DNA of 64,000 nt from Bacillus sp. S3 (GCF_005154805.1 NZ_CP039727.1:493501-557500); one strand, 5' to 3'; positions 1 through 9,431 are shown, numbered from the stretch's first letter. The notes: generated by a model from the sequence alone, not told the origin. Program-made: numbers and translations.

Positions 1-4
1 GTAT

Positions 5-946
5 GTGCCGGATTTACGAGACCAGCAGATAGAGATTATTAATCGTAATTATTTTGAACGTGAGCTTAATAGAGCAGTTCTCGGTGATTCGGATTTGGCT
101 GAAAGTTTCCTAAGTGCTGAGTGGTATTATTCTATGCACACTACAACAAGTGGCTTAGAACAAACCGCAATTGTTGCAGGGTATCTAAAAGCTGTCGAAC
201 AGCTCTTGTACAAAATAGTTAGACTTTCAATTAATACAGGAAAAGATATCAAGAAGAAAGGCAACCGTGATTATATTGAATACTCGGATGTGAATGAATC
301 TGATGCAGATATTACGCTCGCAAGTCTAATTGGTTATGTGAAACATTACCAAGATTTATGGGATGTTAATAAATTTGCTAGATATTACATTACCGATAAG
401 CTGACAGAGTATAGGATAAAATATAGAAATGACCATTTCCACAAGGACAATGTTTATGAACTAAAAGAGATTGAAGAAATCAGAGATCAGACTTTACTTG
501 CTTTCTATTTGATCCTTGGCGCTTGCTCAATTACGGATGATGAACTGCCAAGCTTCAATCCATATTGTGATAAGTCTGAAATCCAGGAAACATTAAAATA
601 TGAAGAATTAGAAAAGTGGCTTGATAGAATTCTAGGAGGAGATACCCTTCTCGATGAACATATTCCAATTTACTTTAAGTTTAGGTATGGTCAATACCGC
701 TGTGAGTTGCAGTTCAATACTGTAAGTGGTTTTACTAATAACTATCCGGATGATATGAAATATCCTTATGTTTGTGATTCGTTATATTGGCCAGCGTTAC
801 TTGAAAAAGATGAGGCTGAGATTGAAGTGATTCAGTTTATAAAAGGATATCTTGAAAATGGAAAGTATGCTGCAAAATTAAAACAACATAAGATGGTATC
901 TGTTGGCCATTTCGGGCACCCACAAATTGTGTATGAAAAGCAATAA
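5..946 (+). CDS. Hypothetical protein with HEPN-like RNase motif (5' end probably outside window)
   Basis: I do not recognise the family. The first usable start is a GTG at base 5, but the frame is open to the left edge, so the true start may lie upstream. Residues 56-75 (GYLKAVEQLLYKI) resemble the first helix of HEPN proteins, and R141-N142-D-H-F-H146 matches the HEPN catalytic consensus R-[N/D/H]-x3-5-H. HEPN domains are commonly RNases in toxin and defence systems. That role is an inference: a single motif match with no homology search. The C-terminal half (about residues 200-313) shows nothing I can name. Its neighbours are an AlbA_2 gene and two insertion sequences, which suits an accessory or defence-type region. 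It ends at a TAA with no obvious terminator. Confidence 0.6.
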   Translation: MPDLRDQQIEIINRNYFERELNRAVLGDSDLAESFLSAEWYYSMHTTTSGLEQTAIVAGYLKAVEQLLYKIVRLSINTGKDIKKKGNRDYIEYSDVNESDADITLASLIGYVKHYQDLWDVNKFARYYITDKLTEYRIKYRNDHFHKDNVYELKEIEEIRDQTLLAFYLILGACSITDDELPSFNPYCDKSEIQETLKYEELEKWLDRILGGDTLLDEHIPIYFKFRYGQYRCELQFNTVSGFTNNYPDDMKYPYVCDSLYWPALLEKDEAEIEVIQFIKGYLENGKYAAKLKQHKMVSVGHFGHPQIVYEKQ

Positions 947-1529
947 TCAAACACATTTACTCGTACCGACAAGGCATTTTTCAAAGGTCGTTTACGCAGT
1001 AATGTGCTAAAAACAGCTCAAAAGTGACTATGATATATTTAGTCAAACGGTTGGGGGTGTATCCAATAGTTTGCTATCTCATCGGGCCAAATGGAAACGG
1101 GACTGTTGATGGTCGATATATTCCCGCCTACCGATAGTGTAAAAAATGCCGTGGATATGTTTCCAAGAACGGATTGGCTCGAAAGACATTCATTCTGTCC
1201 TTTCAAGCCATGTGGAAGTGATTACGAAAATTATATTAAGGATGAATTTCAGATCAGTTTTGGAAGGGGATTTATTTGTGTTTTGATACATTAAAATATA
1301 CCTTCAGACATCCAAAAAAACATAGTGGAAAAAGTATTAGTATTTTATACTCTACTTGCTAAATTTCGAGGGGTGACAATCACTGAAATCAATATATATT
1401 GGCGTGTAAATGTACAAAAGTATTTCACTGTTGAAAAGTACATAAGAAAATTATTAATTTTTGAAACTAAGTGATCCAGTCTTTTTCTTTTGCGAAGAGG
1501 TAAAATGAAAATAATAGGGGAGGTAGAAT

Positions 1530-2414
1530 ATGGATAAAACGTTACTCGAGCATTTACTTGATCAAACCGAGAGTGAACATTTAGATTTTAAAAAAGGGCT
1601 ATATGTAAAAGCAAATTACGATAGTTTATTAAAAGATGTAATTGCCATGGCGAATGCTAAAGTTAATGGATCACGATACATTATATTTGGTGTGAAAGAA
1701 TCAGCTCAACAAGAAAAAGAGCTTTATAATATTACAGAGCCAATTGATGCAGCGACTTATCAAGAATTAGTATTCGAAAACATTGAGCCACAGTTAGATT
1801 GTCAGCTTCATTACCTCACATATAAAAATCACTTGTTGGCTGTACTTGAAATTAGAGATCCAAAAAGCCAACCCTACTTACTAAAAAAAGACTTTAATAA
1901 ATTACATAAAGGCTTTTGTTATATTCGGCGAGGAAGTAAAAATGATTTTGCTACAAGAACAGATTTCGATTATTTCTATAAGCAAGGTCAATTTGAAATT
2001 CATATTCTTGATGGATACTTACGAGCTGTTGATTCAGAGAGTGGTTGTGCCTCCCTCGAATGTTCTTTTAGAAACTGTACCGATTTCCCAATTACGGTTT
2101 ATAAGGGGTATTTAGAAGTGTGGGACACACAAAAATTACGTACTCATCATCGTCTCTTTGGACATTCCCATCATATACCAGGTGCAGACTATCGCTTGGA
2201 GATTCCTCCAAAATCTGAAATAGTAAATGATTTTAGATTTGGCTTTGAATCTAGTGATTGTCTTCGTTTAGAAATGGACGAATACGGTCATTCTGATTTA
2301 GATTTGAATTTTAAATTATATCTACTGGATACATTAGGAAATGAATATGTAGGTAGGGCACAAGATTGTATTGTTTTTGCTAAAGGTAAATTTTTATGGA
2401 AAATAAAAAATTAG
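1530..2414 (+). CDS. Schlafen/AlbA_2-type DNA-binding domain protein
   Basis: The N-terminal 150 residues fit the Schlafen AlbA_2 domain: an acidic ESEHLDFK opening motif (about residues 14-21), a GSRYIIFGV strand (about 46-54) and a YIRRGSK strand (about 130-136). AlbA_2 proteins are putative nucleic-acid-binding or ATPase-related regulators, often found in accessory or defence regions. The C-terminal 140 residues are beta-rich by eye and unassigned. The ATG is well placed behind GGGGAGGT. The gene stands alone, with a weak hairpin followed by T-rich sequence downstream at about 2500-2526. The family is fairly clear, but the biological role is not known from sequence. Confidence 0.75.
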   Translation: MDKTLLEHLLDQTESEHLDFKKGLYVKANYDSLLKDVIAMANAKVNGSRYIIFGVKESAQQEKELYNITEPIDAATYQELVFENIEPQLDCQLHYLTYKNHLLAVLEIRDPKSQPYLLKKDFNKLHKGFCYIRRGSKNDFATRTDFDYFYKQGQFEIHILDGYLRAVDSESGCASLECSFRNCTDFPITVYKGYLEVWDTQKLRTHHRLFGHSHHIPGADYRLEIPPKSEIVNDFRFGFESSDCLRLEMDEYGHSDLDLNFKLYLLDTLGNEYVGRAQDCIVFAKGKFLWKIKN

Positions 2415-2499
2415 AAAAATAGTAGTCGCCTGAACAGAAAAACGGCAGTCCCTTATATTCTTAATCCTGATTCGATTGTATAATCAATACAAATCTAGG

Positions 2500-2526
2500 C
2501 TGGATCCAGTAGTGATTCAGTCTTTT
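2500..2526 (+). terminator. Weak hairpin terminator after the AlbA_2 gene
   Basis: CTGGATC (2500-2506) can pair with GATTCAG (2514-2520) with one G-T pair, followed by TCTTTTT. It is a short stem but correctly placed and oriented. Confidence 0.4.
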
Positions 2527-2833
2527 TATTAAGCTCAATGCTTTTTTAATCTTCTGTTTAAAGGTTTATATTGTGTTCAATTGTTAACCAGAACGATTTC
2601 TATTTAGTTAGGAAGACCTCTGGAATAGGAGACCCACAGGGACAGGTACCTCGGTCCAAGTCATGAGCAATCAATCTTAAGAAATCACACTTTTGGGGAT
2701 TTCTGTAATCCACAATATCTGCATATGTGTTATAGCTTTTATCCCCTTGAGCGAAGGTTCCTGTCCCCATGGCACTTTTGCTACAAGGGTTAATTATACG
2801 TATATACTGTGAAAGTTAGATTAATCTCACAAA

Positions 2834-2884
2834 CTTCTCATATGTTGCCACATACACTCTGGACTTTGTGAGGCAGCTGACAAG
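2834..2884. repeat. Diverged copy of a dispersed ~60-bp intergenic repeat
   Basis: This stretch contains TCTCATATGTTGCCACAT followed by ACACTCTGGAC, closely matching the 5' half of the repeats at 11758-11817 and 16167-16230. The 3' half is diverged and no hairpin follows. It lies in a roughly 650-base gene-free stretch (2415-3062). That stretch also holds an imperfect inverted pair, GGGACAGGTACCT near 2640 and AGGTTCCTGTCCC near 2756, which may be the remnant of a REP-like element. Confidence 0.5.
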
Positions 2885-3011
2885 AATATTATAGAAAGTA
2901 GAAGCTTGATTAAGTTCTGGTTTTTGTTCCTTTTAACAGACAATTTTATTAAATGGTTTAATATTAGGAGTAAGGTTAACCCTTGCATAAGTAAGAAAAG
3001 TTTGTAAAAAG

Positions 3012-3049
3012 AACCACCTAGAACCTAGATGACAGCGTTTTAGGTGGTT
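3012..3049 (-). terminator. Terminator of the YjzC-like gene
   Basis: AACCACCTA (3012-3020) pairs with TAGGTGGTT (3041-3049). On the minus strand this hairpin lies just past the stop codon of the small gene at 3063-3227. Confidence 0.6.
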
Positions 3050-3062
3050 TTAAATATATTTG

Positions 3063-3227
3063 TCATTGCTTTTGCCATTTACGTCCTTTTTCTTGTGTTG
3101 GTGGAAGCCTATCTCCAGGTCCAATTTCAACTACCCGAGGTTTACTAACTTCACCACCTCTAGGGCCTACTTCTTTATATTTTCCTGGTGGTTGATTATC
3201 CGTTCCAGGCTTTTTTAAGTCGCTCAT
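3063..3227 (-). CDS. Small YjzC-like protein, 54 aa
   Basis: This is a 54-codon gene on the minus strand behind an excellent ribosome site (AAAGGAGGTGG, about 8 bases before the ATG). The protein is hydrophilic and proline/glycine-rich, with PPGKYKEVGPRGG, VVEIGPGD, RLPPT and a basic Trp-containing tail. The layout (GxYxEVG, then a lysine-rich step, then GDRxPP, then a W near the end) resembles the YjzC family of small Bacillus proteins of unknown function. There is no signal peptide or membrane segment. It has its own terminator at 3012-3049. That it is a gene is well supported; the family name is a tentative match by eye. Confidence 0.75.
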   Translation of the reverse strand: MSDLKKPGTDNQPPGKYKEVGPRGGEVSKPRVVEIGPGDRLPPTQEKGRKWQKQ

Positions 3228-3750
3228 AGATTACCACCTCCTTTGTAATCATTATACCAATTTTTGTTATAATTGAAGCTGCAAGTTAAGGTTTAACTGA
3301 CAACCTAGTATAACTAGGGATGACAAGAACCTTTCATATTTGAAGATTAATATAAATTGGTAACTACAAAAGTGATAAAAGATTCCTAATTTGACGTTAT
3401 AAGTAAATTTAATTGCTATTTTTTAAACAATTTCACTATCAAATTTGTGTACGAATGGTACTACAATTTCAAAAAAATACTTTTTATCCCAACTTACGAG
3501 CCCGTAAAAATAACGCCGTAGTAACTAATGATCCATAAGTTAAGGTTGAGCTTTAAAAGTAAATAGAATAGAAGGTGAAGTAAATGGTAGAAAAAAAGTG
3601 CTATTGGTGTGAAACTGAATCAGTTTCTATGGAACACGTTCCACCTAGATGTTTGTTTCCATGTATATTGCCACTCAAAAGTGCCACCTCTGCCATTTTT
3701 CAGAGCCACTTCTGACAGATTTCAGTGCCACCTCTGCCATAGCCAGTGCC

Positions 3751-3804
3751 ACCTCCTGTATAATGAATTTGCACACTATTGTGCAAATTCATTATACAGG
3801 AGGT
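3751..3804 (+). promoter_or_regulatory. Perfect 25-bp hairpin sequestering the istA ribosome site
   Basis: Arms at 3751-3775 and 3780-3804 are perfectly complementary with a 4-base CTAT loop. The right arm contains the AGGAGG ribosome site of istA (GTG at 3811). A transcript entering from outside the element would fold and hide the ribosome site, whereas one starting inside the right arm would not. This is the usual logic for protecting transposase genes from read-through, inferred here from sequence. Confidence 0.75.
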
Positions 3805-3810
3805 TTTTTT

Positions 3811-5367
3811 GTGATCAAATACCGTGAAATTCTGAGATTGAACGACCAAGGTCTCAGTAACCGCAGTATTGCGTCTAGTTGCGGTTGTTCTCGCAATACT
3901 GTTAATAATGTGATAAAAAGGGCTGATGAATTACAGGTTTCCTGGCCGCTTAAGGGTGACTTCACTGACACTGACCTTCAGAATGTACTCTATCCGGAAA
4001 AAGGTAAGTCGGATTTGAGGAAGCAGCCTGACTGTGAGCACATCCACAAAGAAATGGCCAAAAGTGGTGTTACTCTTTCCCTGTTATGGCATGAGTATTC
4101 TGAAGCATGTAGGCAACGGAGGGAAATTCCCTATAGTTACCGCCAGTTTTGCCGCTTCTATCATAATTATGCGACCGTATCCAAGGCAACGATGCGGATT
4201 AAGAGGAAGCCAGGAGAAATCATGGAGGTCGATTGGGCCGGCCAAACTGCATTTCTAAAGGATTCCCTTACAGGCGAATCCATTCCTGCGTATGTATTTA
4301 TAGCTGCACTTCCGTGCAGTCAATATTCTTATGTGGAAGCCTTTGTGTCCATGGACACCGCCAGTTGGATTACCGCTCACCTCCACGCTTTTGACTTTTT
4401 CGGTGGAGTTACCCAAATGATTGTCCCTGATAATTTAAAAACAGGGGTTGTTAAAGCATCTTCTACGGATCCAGTCATTAACCGAACATATCAGGAGATG
4501 GCGGAACATTATCATACAGCTATCATGCCTGCGAGGGTAAGGCAACCAAAGGACAAAGCGAATGTGGAACGGACTGTGGGGATTATTTCAACCTGGATTA
4601 TCGCTTCCCTACGGAATGAAACATTCTTTACCCTAAATGAATTGAACAAGGCAATCAAGGAAAAATTGGCTGAGTTCAACCAGAAGGATTTTCAAAAGAA
4701 AAGCGGAAGCAGGCAAACTGCCTTCATGGAGGAAGAGAAGTTCGCGCTCCTTCCGTTACCTGGTTCTCCGTACGAGTTGGCAACTTGGAAGAAGGCAACC
4801 GTACAATATGATTATCACATAATAGTGGATAAAATGTATTACTCGGTTCCCTATGAATTTATCAAATACGAGGTCGATGTAAGGATAACCCGAAAAATCA
4901 TAGAAATATTTTATAAGAATTTCAGAATTGCATCCCATATGAGGCTAGAGGGAAAGGATGGGCAGCTCTCTACTATTCCGGAACATATGCCGATTCAGCA
5001 CAAGCAGTATCTTGATTTCAATCGGGACTATTTCTTGAAATGGGCTGAAGCAGTTGGTCCCAATTCATTGGCGATGGTTAATGCACTTTTAAATTCCTAT
5101 AAGGTAGAAAAACAGGCATTGAAGTCATGCATGGGGCTGACCAAACTGGCCGATCAATATTCCATTGAACGTCTAGAATCTGCTTGTAAACGGGCATTCT
5201 CATATTCGCCAAGGCCTAATCTTAATAGTATTAAAACCATTTTAAAGACCGGACAGGATAAATTGAATACTTCTGCCACTCGAACTACTGATGTTGATAA
5301 AGTCGACCAAGACTTTACGCATGGTTTTGTAAGAGGCGCAGCCTACTATGGGAGGAAAGATAAATGA
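3811..5367 (+). CDS. istA: IS21 family transposase IstA
   Basis: IstA is the DDE recombinase of IS21 elements. I chose the GTG at 3811 because AGGAGG lies 7 bases upstream; the frame stays open upstream into the interrupted host gene, but that part is not IS21-like. The result is 518 residues, normal for the family. An N-terminal helix-turn-helix (LSNRSIASSCGCSRNTV, about residues 13-30) precedes an integrase-like core with D141 (EVDWAGQ), D207 (VPDNLK) and E253 (KANVERTVG). The C-terminal part holds the Mu-type beta-barrel region. Its stop overlaps the istB start (ATGA), so the two are translationally coupled. Confidence 0.95.
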   Translation: MIKYREILRLNDQGLSNRSIASSCGCSRNTVNNVIKRADELQVSWPLKGDFTDTDLQNVLYPEKGKSDLRKQPDCEHIHKEMAKSGVTLSLLWHEYSEACRQRREIPYSYRQFCRFYHNYATVSKATMRIKRKPGEIMEVDWAGQTAFLKDSLTGESIPAYVFIAALPCSQYSYVEAFVSMDTASWITAHLHAFDFFGGVTQMIVPDNLKTGVVKASSTDPVINRTYQEMAEHYHTAIMPARVRQPKDKANVERTVGIISTWIIASLRNETFFTLNELNKAIKEKLAEFNQKDFQKKSGSRQTAFMEEEKFALLPLPGSPYELATWKKATVQYDYHIIVDKMYYSVPYEFIKYEVDVRITRKIIEIFYKNFRIASHMRLEGKDGQLSTIPEHMPIQHKQYLDFNRDYFLKWAEAVGPNSLAMVNALLNSYKVEKQALKSCMGLTKLADQYSIERLESACKRAFSYSPRPNLNSIKTILKTGQDKLNTSATRTTDVDKVDQDFTHGFVRGAAYYGRKDK

Positions 5368-6107
5368 CAACCGAAAGCACATTAACCAAATTACACGAAA
5401 TGCGTTTAAGTGCAATGGCAGAACAATTCCATGAACAACTGCGGAATGAACAGTTCAACGAGCTCCCCTTCGAAGACAGATTCGCTTTGATTGTCGACAT
5501 CGAATGGTCACGCCGCAAAAACAATAAGCTAGATCGGATCATCAAGGGGGCTAACTTCCGTTATCCCCAAGCCTGCATAGAAGATATTGAGTACCACGCA
5601 GACCGGAGGCTCGATAAGACTCAAATCCTTAGGCTTGCATCTGGTGATTATATTCAGGGGAAACACAATTTAATCATCAAAGGTGCATCAGGGAACGGCA
5701 AGTCCTATCTTGCCTGCGCGTTTGGAATTGCCGCATGTCGCCAGTTTTACACAGTTAAATATGTCCGTCTTCCCGATTTACTTGAGGAACTGGCTATTGC
5801 TCGAGGCGAGGGAAACTATAAGAAAGTAATGAAGGCATATAAGAAAGCGGATCTGCTTATTTTGGATGAATGGCTACTTACTTCCCTTAGGGAAAATGAG
5901 GCGCGTGACCTTTTGGAAATAGTAGAATCGCGCCATCAGGTCGCCTCTACTATTTTCTGTTCTCAATTCGATATTCAAGGATGGTATGAAAAGATTGGAG
6001 AGGGTACCCTCGCAGATGCCATTCTCGATAGGATTATCCATGATTCATATAATATATTCATAGATGGGGAAACGTCTATGAGGGAAAGACATGGAATAAA
6101 AGAATAG
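5364..6107 (+). CDS. istB: IS21 family helper ATPase IstB
   Basis: IstB is the AAA+ ATPase that assembles with IstA and selects target DNA. The 247-residue protein shows Walker A GASGNGKSY near residues 107-115 and Walker B LLILDEW near 170. The start overlaps the istA stop by ATGA, which is standard for IS21. There is no frameshift or missing motif. The length and IS21 context separate it from its relative DnaC. Confidence 0.95.
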   Translation: MTTESTLTKLHEMRLSAMAEQFHEQLRNEQFNELPFEDRFALIVDIEWSRRKNNKLDRIIKGANFRYPQACIEDIEYHADRRLDKTQILRLASGDYIQGKHNLIIKGASGNGKSYLACAFGIAACRQFYTVKYVRLPDLLEELAIARGEGNYKKVMKAYKKADLLILDEWLLTSLRENEARDLLEIVESRHQVASTIFCSQFDIQGWYEKIGEGTLADAILDRIIHDSYNIFIDGETSMRERHGIKE

Positions 6108-6154
6108 ACTTCTGACACCACTACCGCAAGGTAGGTTGGGATTCTTTAAAAAAA

Positions 6155-6184
6155 TCCCCCTACCAGTTTAGTTAGGTAGGGGGA
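6155..6184 (-). terminator. Hairpin with T-tract on the minus strand inside the IS21 tail
   Basis: TCCCCCTACC (6155-6164) pairs with GGTAGGGGGA (6175-6184). On the minus strand the stem is followed by a run of seven T, so it terminates minus-strand transcription. It lies directly after the minus-strand remnant at 6186. Confidence 0.65.
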
Positions 6185-6185
6185 A

Positions 6186-6360
6186 TTAAAAATATTGGAT
6201 AATTATATTTCTCTTAGTGACCGGTTCTCCAGCCTCTAATTCTTTAATTCTATGCCTTAACTCATCTATCTCTTCTAACAGCTGCGCATTTTTAGTTTTC
6301 TCATCTATTCCTCTTTCATAAACGGTACCACTTCATCAATAATCCTCTGTTTCGTTTAAT
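6186..6360 (-). pseudogene. Remnant of a small coiled-coil ORF in the IS21 tail
   Basis: One minus-strand frame ending at 6186 reads LLEEIDELRHRIKELE, then GEPVTKRN and a TAA: an amphipathic coiled-coil segment without an ATG, GTG or TTG start. A neighbouring frame upstream reads QRIIDEVVPFMKEE before a stop, so a single frameshift could join them. It looks like a decayed passenger gene with its terminator still attached. The family is not recognised. Confidence 0.35.
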
Positions 6361-7250
6361 GTATTATATCCGGAATTGGTAAGTTGGGCAAAAGGTCATG
6401 GCACTCAAGATGGCAAGAGTGGCACTCAATTTTGTCACAGGCGGCACTAAAATTTGGCACTAGTGGCACTTTTTAATGGCAATATACATTCCAGAAGATA
6501 AGGATGTAAAACGTATATTTAATAAGACTTATAGACAACATTTAATTACCGTTCCATCATGTGATGAACATAACTTACGTAAATCAAATTTAGATGAATA
6601 TTTAATGGTAACTTTGTCGGGTAAAGTTGGGAATAATGGTTTAGCTTATGTGCAAACACTAACTAAAATTGAAAGAAGTAGAAAGCGGAATAGTAAATTA
6701 CTAGATATTGAAAGTGGTGAAATTATAAAACTCAAAGATAAGGAATTCCCTGTATTATGGATAAATGTTGATACTCAAAAGTTAAATTACTCATTTGAAT
6801 CTATAGCACGAGGACTGTATTACCACGAGAATAACAAATCATTTATTGGTGAGATTACAATTGTTTCAAAATTATTTAATCACCCAGATGATCCAGAGGG
6901 TACAGAATTTAATATAAGAGCATCTAAAATGATTGAAAGTGAAAGAATGCATTGGAATACTGAAGTAAAAGGGGGAAATAAGGAGGTTTTTTCATATCAG
7001 TTTAGTCCAATTGATGATTTTAAAACTCAAACACTTGCTTTAAATTTTTTTGAAGGCATTGATGTCTATATTATTTTAAATGATTTAAATGAAAAAGATT
7101 TCAAAGAAGCGAAGTTGAAATTATCTTTTCTAAATAAAGTATTTTTTGGAGATTTACAATTAAAATACGAACCATAGAGATATTAGTTACTTAATCTGTA
7201 GCTTAATGTAAACGATAAACTAGAATCAACAGTATTCCACAAATAAGGAT

Positions 7251-7490
7251 GGTTCTTACGTCATTTTGGTGAATGTTTGTAGCCCTAAGTAAAAGTGTTA
7301 CCTTCGGTAAAAAAATGTTATATTAATCAAGTTTTAACCCTGGAAACGTAAGCGATTTAACAACACCGTTGGTTCTTACGTCTTTTTGGTGAATGTTTGT
7401 AGCCCTAAGTAAAAGTGTTACCTTCGGTAAAAAAATGTTATATTAATCAAGTTTTAACCCTGGAAACGTAAGCGATTTAACAACACCGTT
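7251..7490. repeat. 120-bp tandem duplication of the ISL3 element end
   Basis: 7251-7370 and 7371-7490 are identical except for one base (7263 A against 7383 T). Each copy begins with GGTTCTTACG, the terminal inverted repeat, and covers the terminal non-coding bases plus the last codons of the transposase. The inner copy is continuous with the transposase frame; the outer copy is a detached duplicate of the end. Confidence 0.9.
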
Positions 7491-9032
7491 ATACCTGCAC
7501 GTCCATACATCATCCGTTTGATATTTTTCAACTTATTTATGGTTCCTTCAGTTTTCCCGTTTGACCAAGGTAATGTTATAGCGTAATAAACAGCCTTAAT
7601 GTCACCTCTGATGCCATTAAGGAAGGTTTGGAAATAAGTAAATGGTGAGTGCTTATGTTCAATCAGCCATTTTCTAAGGCCGGATGAATGTTTTTCCTCA
7701 AAAAGGCTCCTAAAGGATTGAATGAATTCGCTAATTTCCATTAACGATGGGAACGTTTTTAGAAGGTTGGGATACAAGGATTTAAATGCTTTCTTATGGT
7801 TCTGTACGTCCTTATCCCAAAGGATCCGGATGATTGCCTGTTGAAGATTCAGTGTCTGTGGCTTTTTATTTCGGATATCCCGGCGTTCGTCCGCAATCAT
7901 GTAATTTAGTGTGTTGCGATGTCCACCAAACCCTGCTTTCCTGCACGCAGCCTCTATCTCATCACCCTTTGATCCATCTGCGATCATGTTACGGATAAGG
8001 GGAAGATATCGGTCATATAAAGAAGTTCGTTTAAGGGACGGTTTCGATGTCGTAGCTAAATCCTTATAAACGGTATTACGGGAAATACCTAGCTGCTTTG
8101 CGATCGCTGTGATGCTCTTGCCTTCTTTCTGAAGGCGCCGGGCATTTTGAATTCTCTTCCAAACGTTTTCTTCGTGTTCCACCAAAGGCTGGAGCCGTTT
8201 TGGCAAAGGGCGTGATGAACTGCATTGTTGGACATTTGAGTCTTGACCAGTCGGTTTCCATCTTGGCGGCACAATAGACTTAATCGTCTTCTTAACTGCG
8301 TCAAAAAGATGCTGGAGGATATGCCAACGATCACCAACTTGCTTGATTTTTGGTGACGCTTCCTCTGCCGCATTTTTATATGCATGGGCACGATCTCTTG
8401 TAATCAGTTGAATTTCAGGATGTTTGATGAGCCAGCTCCTTACTGACTCTTTGTCTCGGTTTGGTAAAAAATCAAGGATATCACCTGTTTGTAGGTCTAT
8501 GAAGATCGTGCCATACCGTTTTCTTTTCTTAAAAGCAAAATCATCAATGCCCACGAAAGGGACACTCCCTTGGCTGAACCGGTTCTTCCTTTTTAATCCG
8601 GTACAGAATGGCATCATGGCTTATCGAAATGCGCATTTTTCGGCAGATTTTTTCAGCGGCCAGGCAATTATTAGTGAATCCCACATGACGAATCAGGTTT
8701 TCCAGCCTGTTTGTTTTTCTGGCGGAAGGGCTTAACCAGTTCAAACGTTCGGTGAATACTTTAACCTTACAGTCTTTGTTACCACAAAACCATTTGTGCA
8801 ATAGAACGGTTATATGAACCGAATGACCTGAGACCGGAAGGTCATCGACTTTCCTAGCATATTGGCTGTGCTGTCGAGACGATACATGTTTGCATTCTGG
8901 GCATTGTGCATGTTTTGAACATATCTTTAACACGGCATACATTGCATCCGGTTCCATTATGGTATAAAGGACTTCAACGTTTTGGTCGAACTTGAAAAGT
9001 TCATTGAAGTTTGAAATGACCATTGTAACCAC
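7454..9032 (-). pseudogene. ISL3 family transposase, split by a frameshift
   Basis: The N-terminal part (9032 down to about 8568) encodes a zinc-binding region (CPECKHVSSRQHS, then a second Cys pair in WFCGNKDCKVKVF) and a helix-turn-helix. The C-terminal part (about 8566 to 7454) encodes the DDE catalytic domain, including VGIDDFAFKKRKRYGT, ITRDRAHAY, a helix-turn-helix inside the insert and SNGKTEGTINKLKNIKR near the end. The two frames overlap and differ by +1. Removing one C from CCC at 8567-8569 (plus strand) restores one protein of about 510 residues. No classical slippery site sits at the join, so I read it as a disabling mutation. Confidence 0.82.
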
Positions 9033-9431
9033 CGCCCTTTGAGTATTAGTATTGCTATACCCGAAAAGCAGTAAAAAATGCTTTCACCATGTTTGCGTAA
9101 GAACCAATCTTATTTACTAAAAACTGTTGATTTCTACTTGACGGTTACACTTAATTGGTTAAGAAAATATTCGATCATCAGATTAAAGCTAAGATATTCA
9201 TAATTGAGCAAGATGTTATCCCTCCTCCTCCTCTGTATATTCCTCTTACTTTACAATACATATTGGAAGCATTATTGTAAGACATATAAAAGAAAGAAAA
9301 TAGTATACTTCATTGGCGAAGGTGGGGCAGTTAGGCTTATTTAAGGAAGCAAATATAATTATTCTCTGATTTTCCACAAACAGGCGCGATGTTTTAGAAT
9401 TTTTTATAGAAAATTAAAAAGGTAAACACTG

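Larger units (their letters stand above)
3669..6481 (+). mobile_element. IS21-family insertion sequence, intact istA-istB
   Basis: The element is 2813 bp, bounded by imperfect inverted repeats (3669-3688 and 6462-6481, 17 of 20 matching, beginning TGCCA) and flanked by a direct repeat ATAT (3665-3668 and 6482-6485). Extra copies of a GTGCCAC-type motif are repeated inside both ends, as expected for multiple transposase sites in IS21 elements. istA and istB overlap in ATGA. It carries a roughly 370-bp tail between istB and the right end that includes a hairpin and a minus-strand coding remnant. Both genes are full length, so the element may be active. Confidence 0.93.
3584..7177 (+). pseudogene. 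CxxC/EHVPP zinc-type (HNH-like) protein gene interrupted by IS21
   Basis: The 5' part (3584-3668) starts with ATG behind AGAAGGTGAAG and encodes C6-x2-C9, then EHVPPRCLFP. The 3' part resumes at 6486. Removing the IS and one ATAT copy gives a continuous 258-codon frame in which ...CLFPC runs into IYIPEDKD, followed by a PSCDEHN motif. A CxxC pair, an EHxPP segment and C-x2-HN together resemble small HNH-type or zinc-ribbon proteins, but no function is assigned. The 3' fragment has an ATG at 6476 contributed by the IS end and might be made as a 233-residue truncated protein. No coding decay is visible on either side, so the insertion looks recent. Confidence 0.8.
7251..9105 (-). mobile_element. 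ISL3-family insertion sequence, decayed
   Basis: The outer ends share GGTTCTTACG (7251-7260 or 7371-7380; complement at 9096-9105), with weaker similarity beyond. In between lies an ISL3-type transposase in two frames. I could not find a convincing 8-bp target duplication on either side (ATAAGGAT on the left, AATCTTAT on the right). The duplicated left end and the frameshift suggest a fixed, inactive copy. Confidence 0.8.

Noticed and set aside
1091..1294. 67-codon ORF with a proline/phenylalanine-rich translation
   Set aside because: No ribosome site before its ATG, no family resemblance, unremarkable composition; probably chance or a remnant.
8544..8620. Overlap of the two ISL3 transposase frames as programmed frameshifting
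   Set aside because: The shift needed is +1, no classical slippery heptamer is at the join, and removing one C from a CCC run restores the frame; a simple mutation is more likely.
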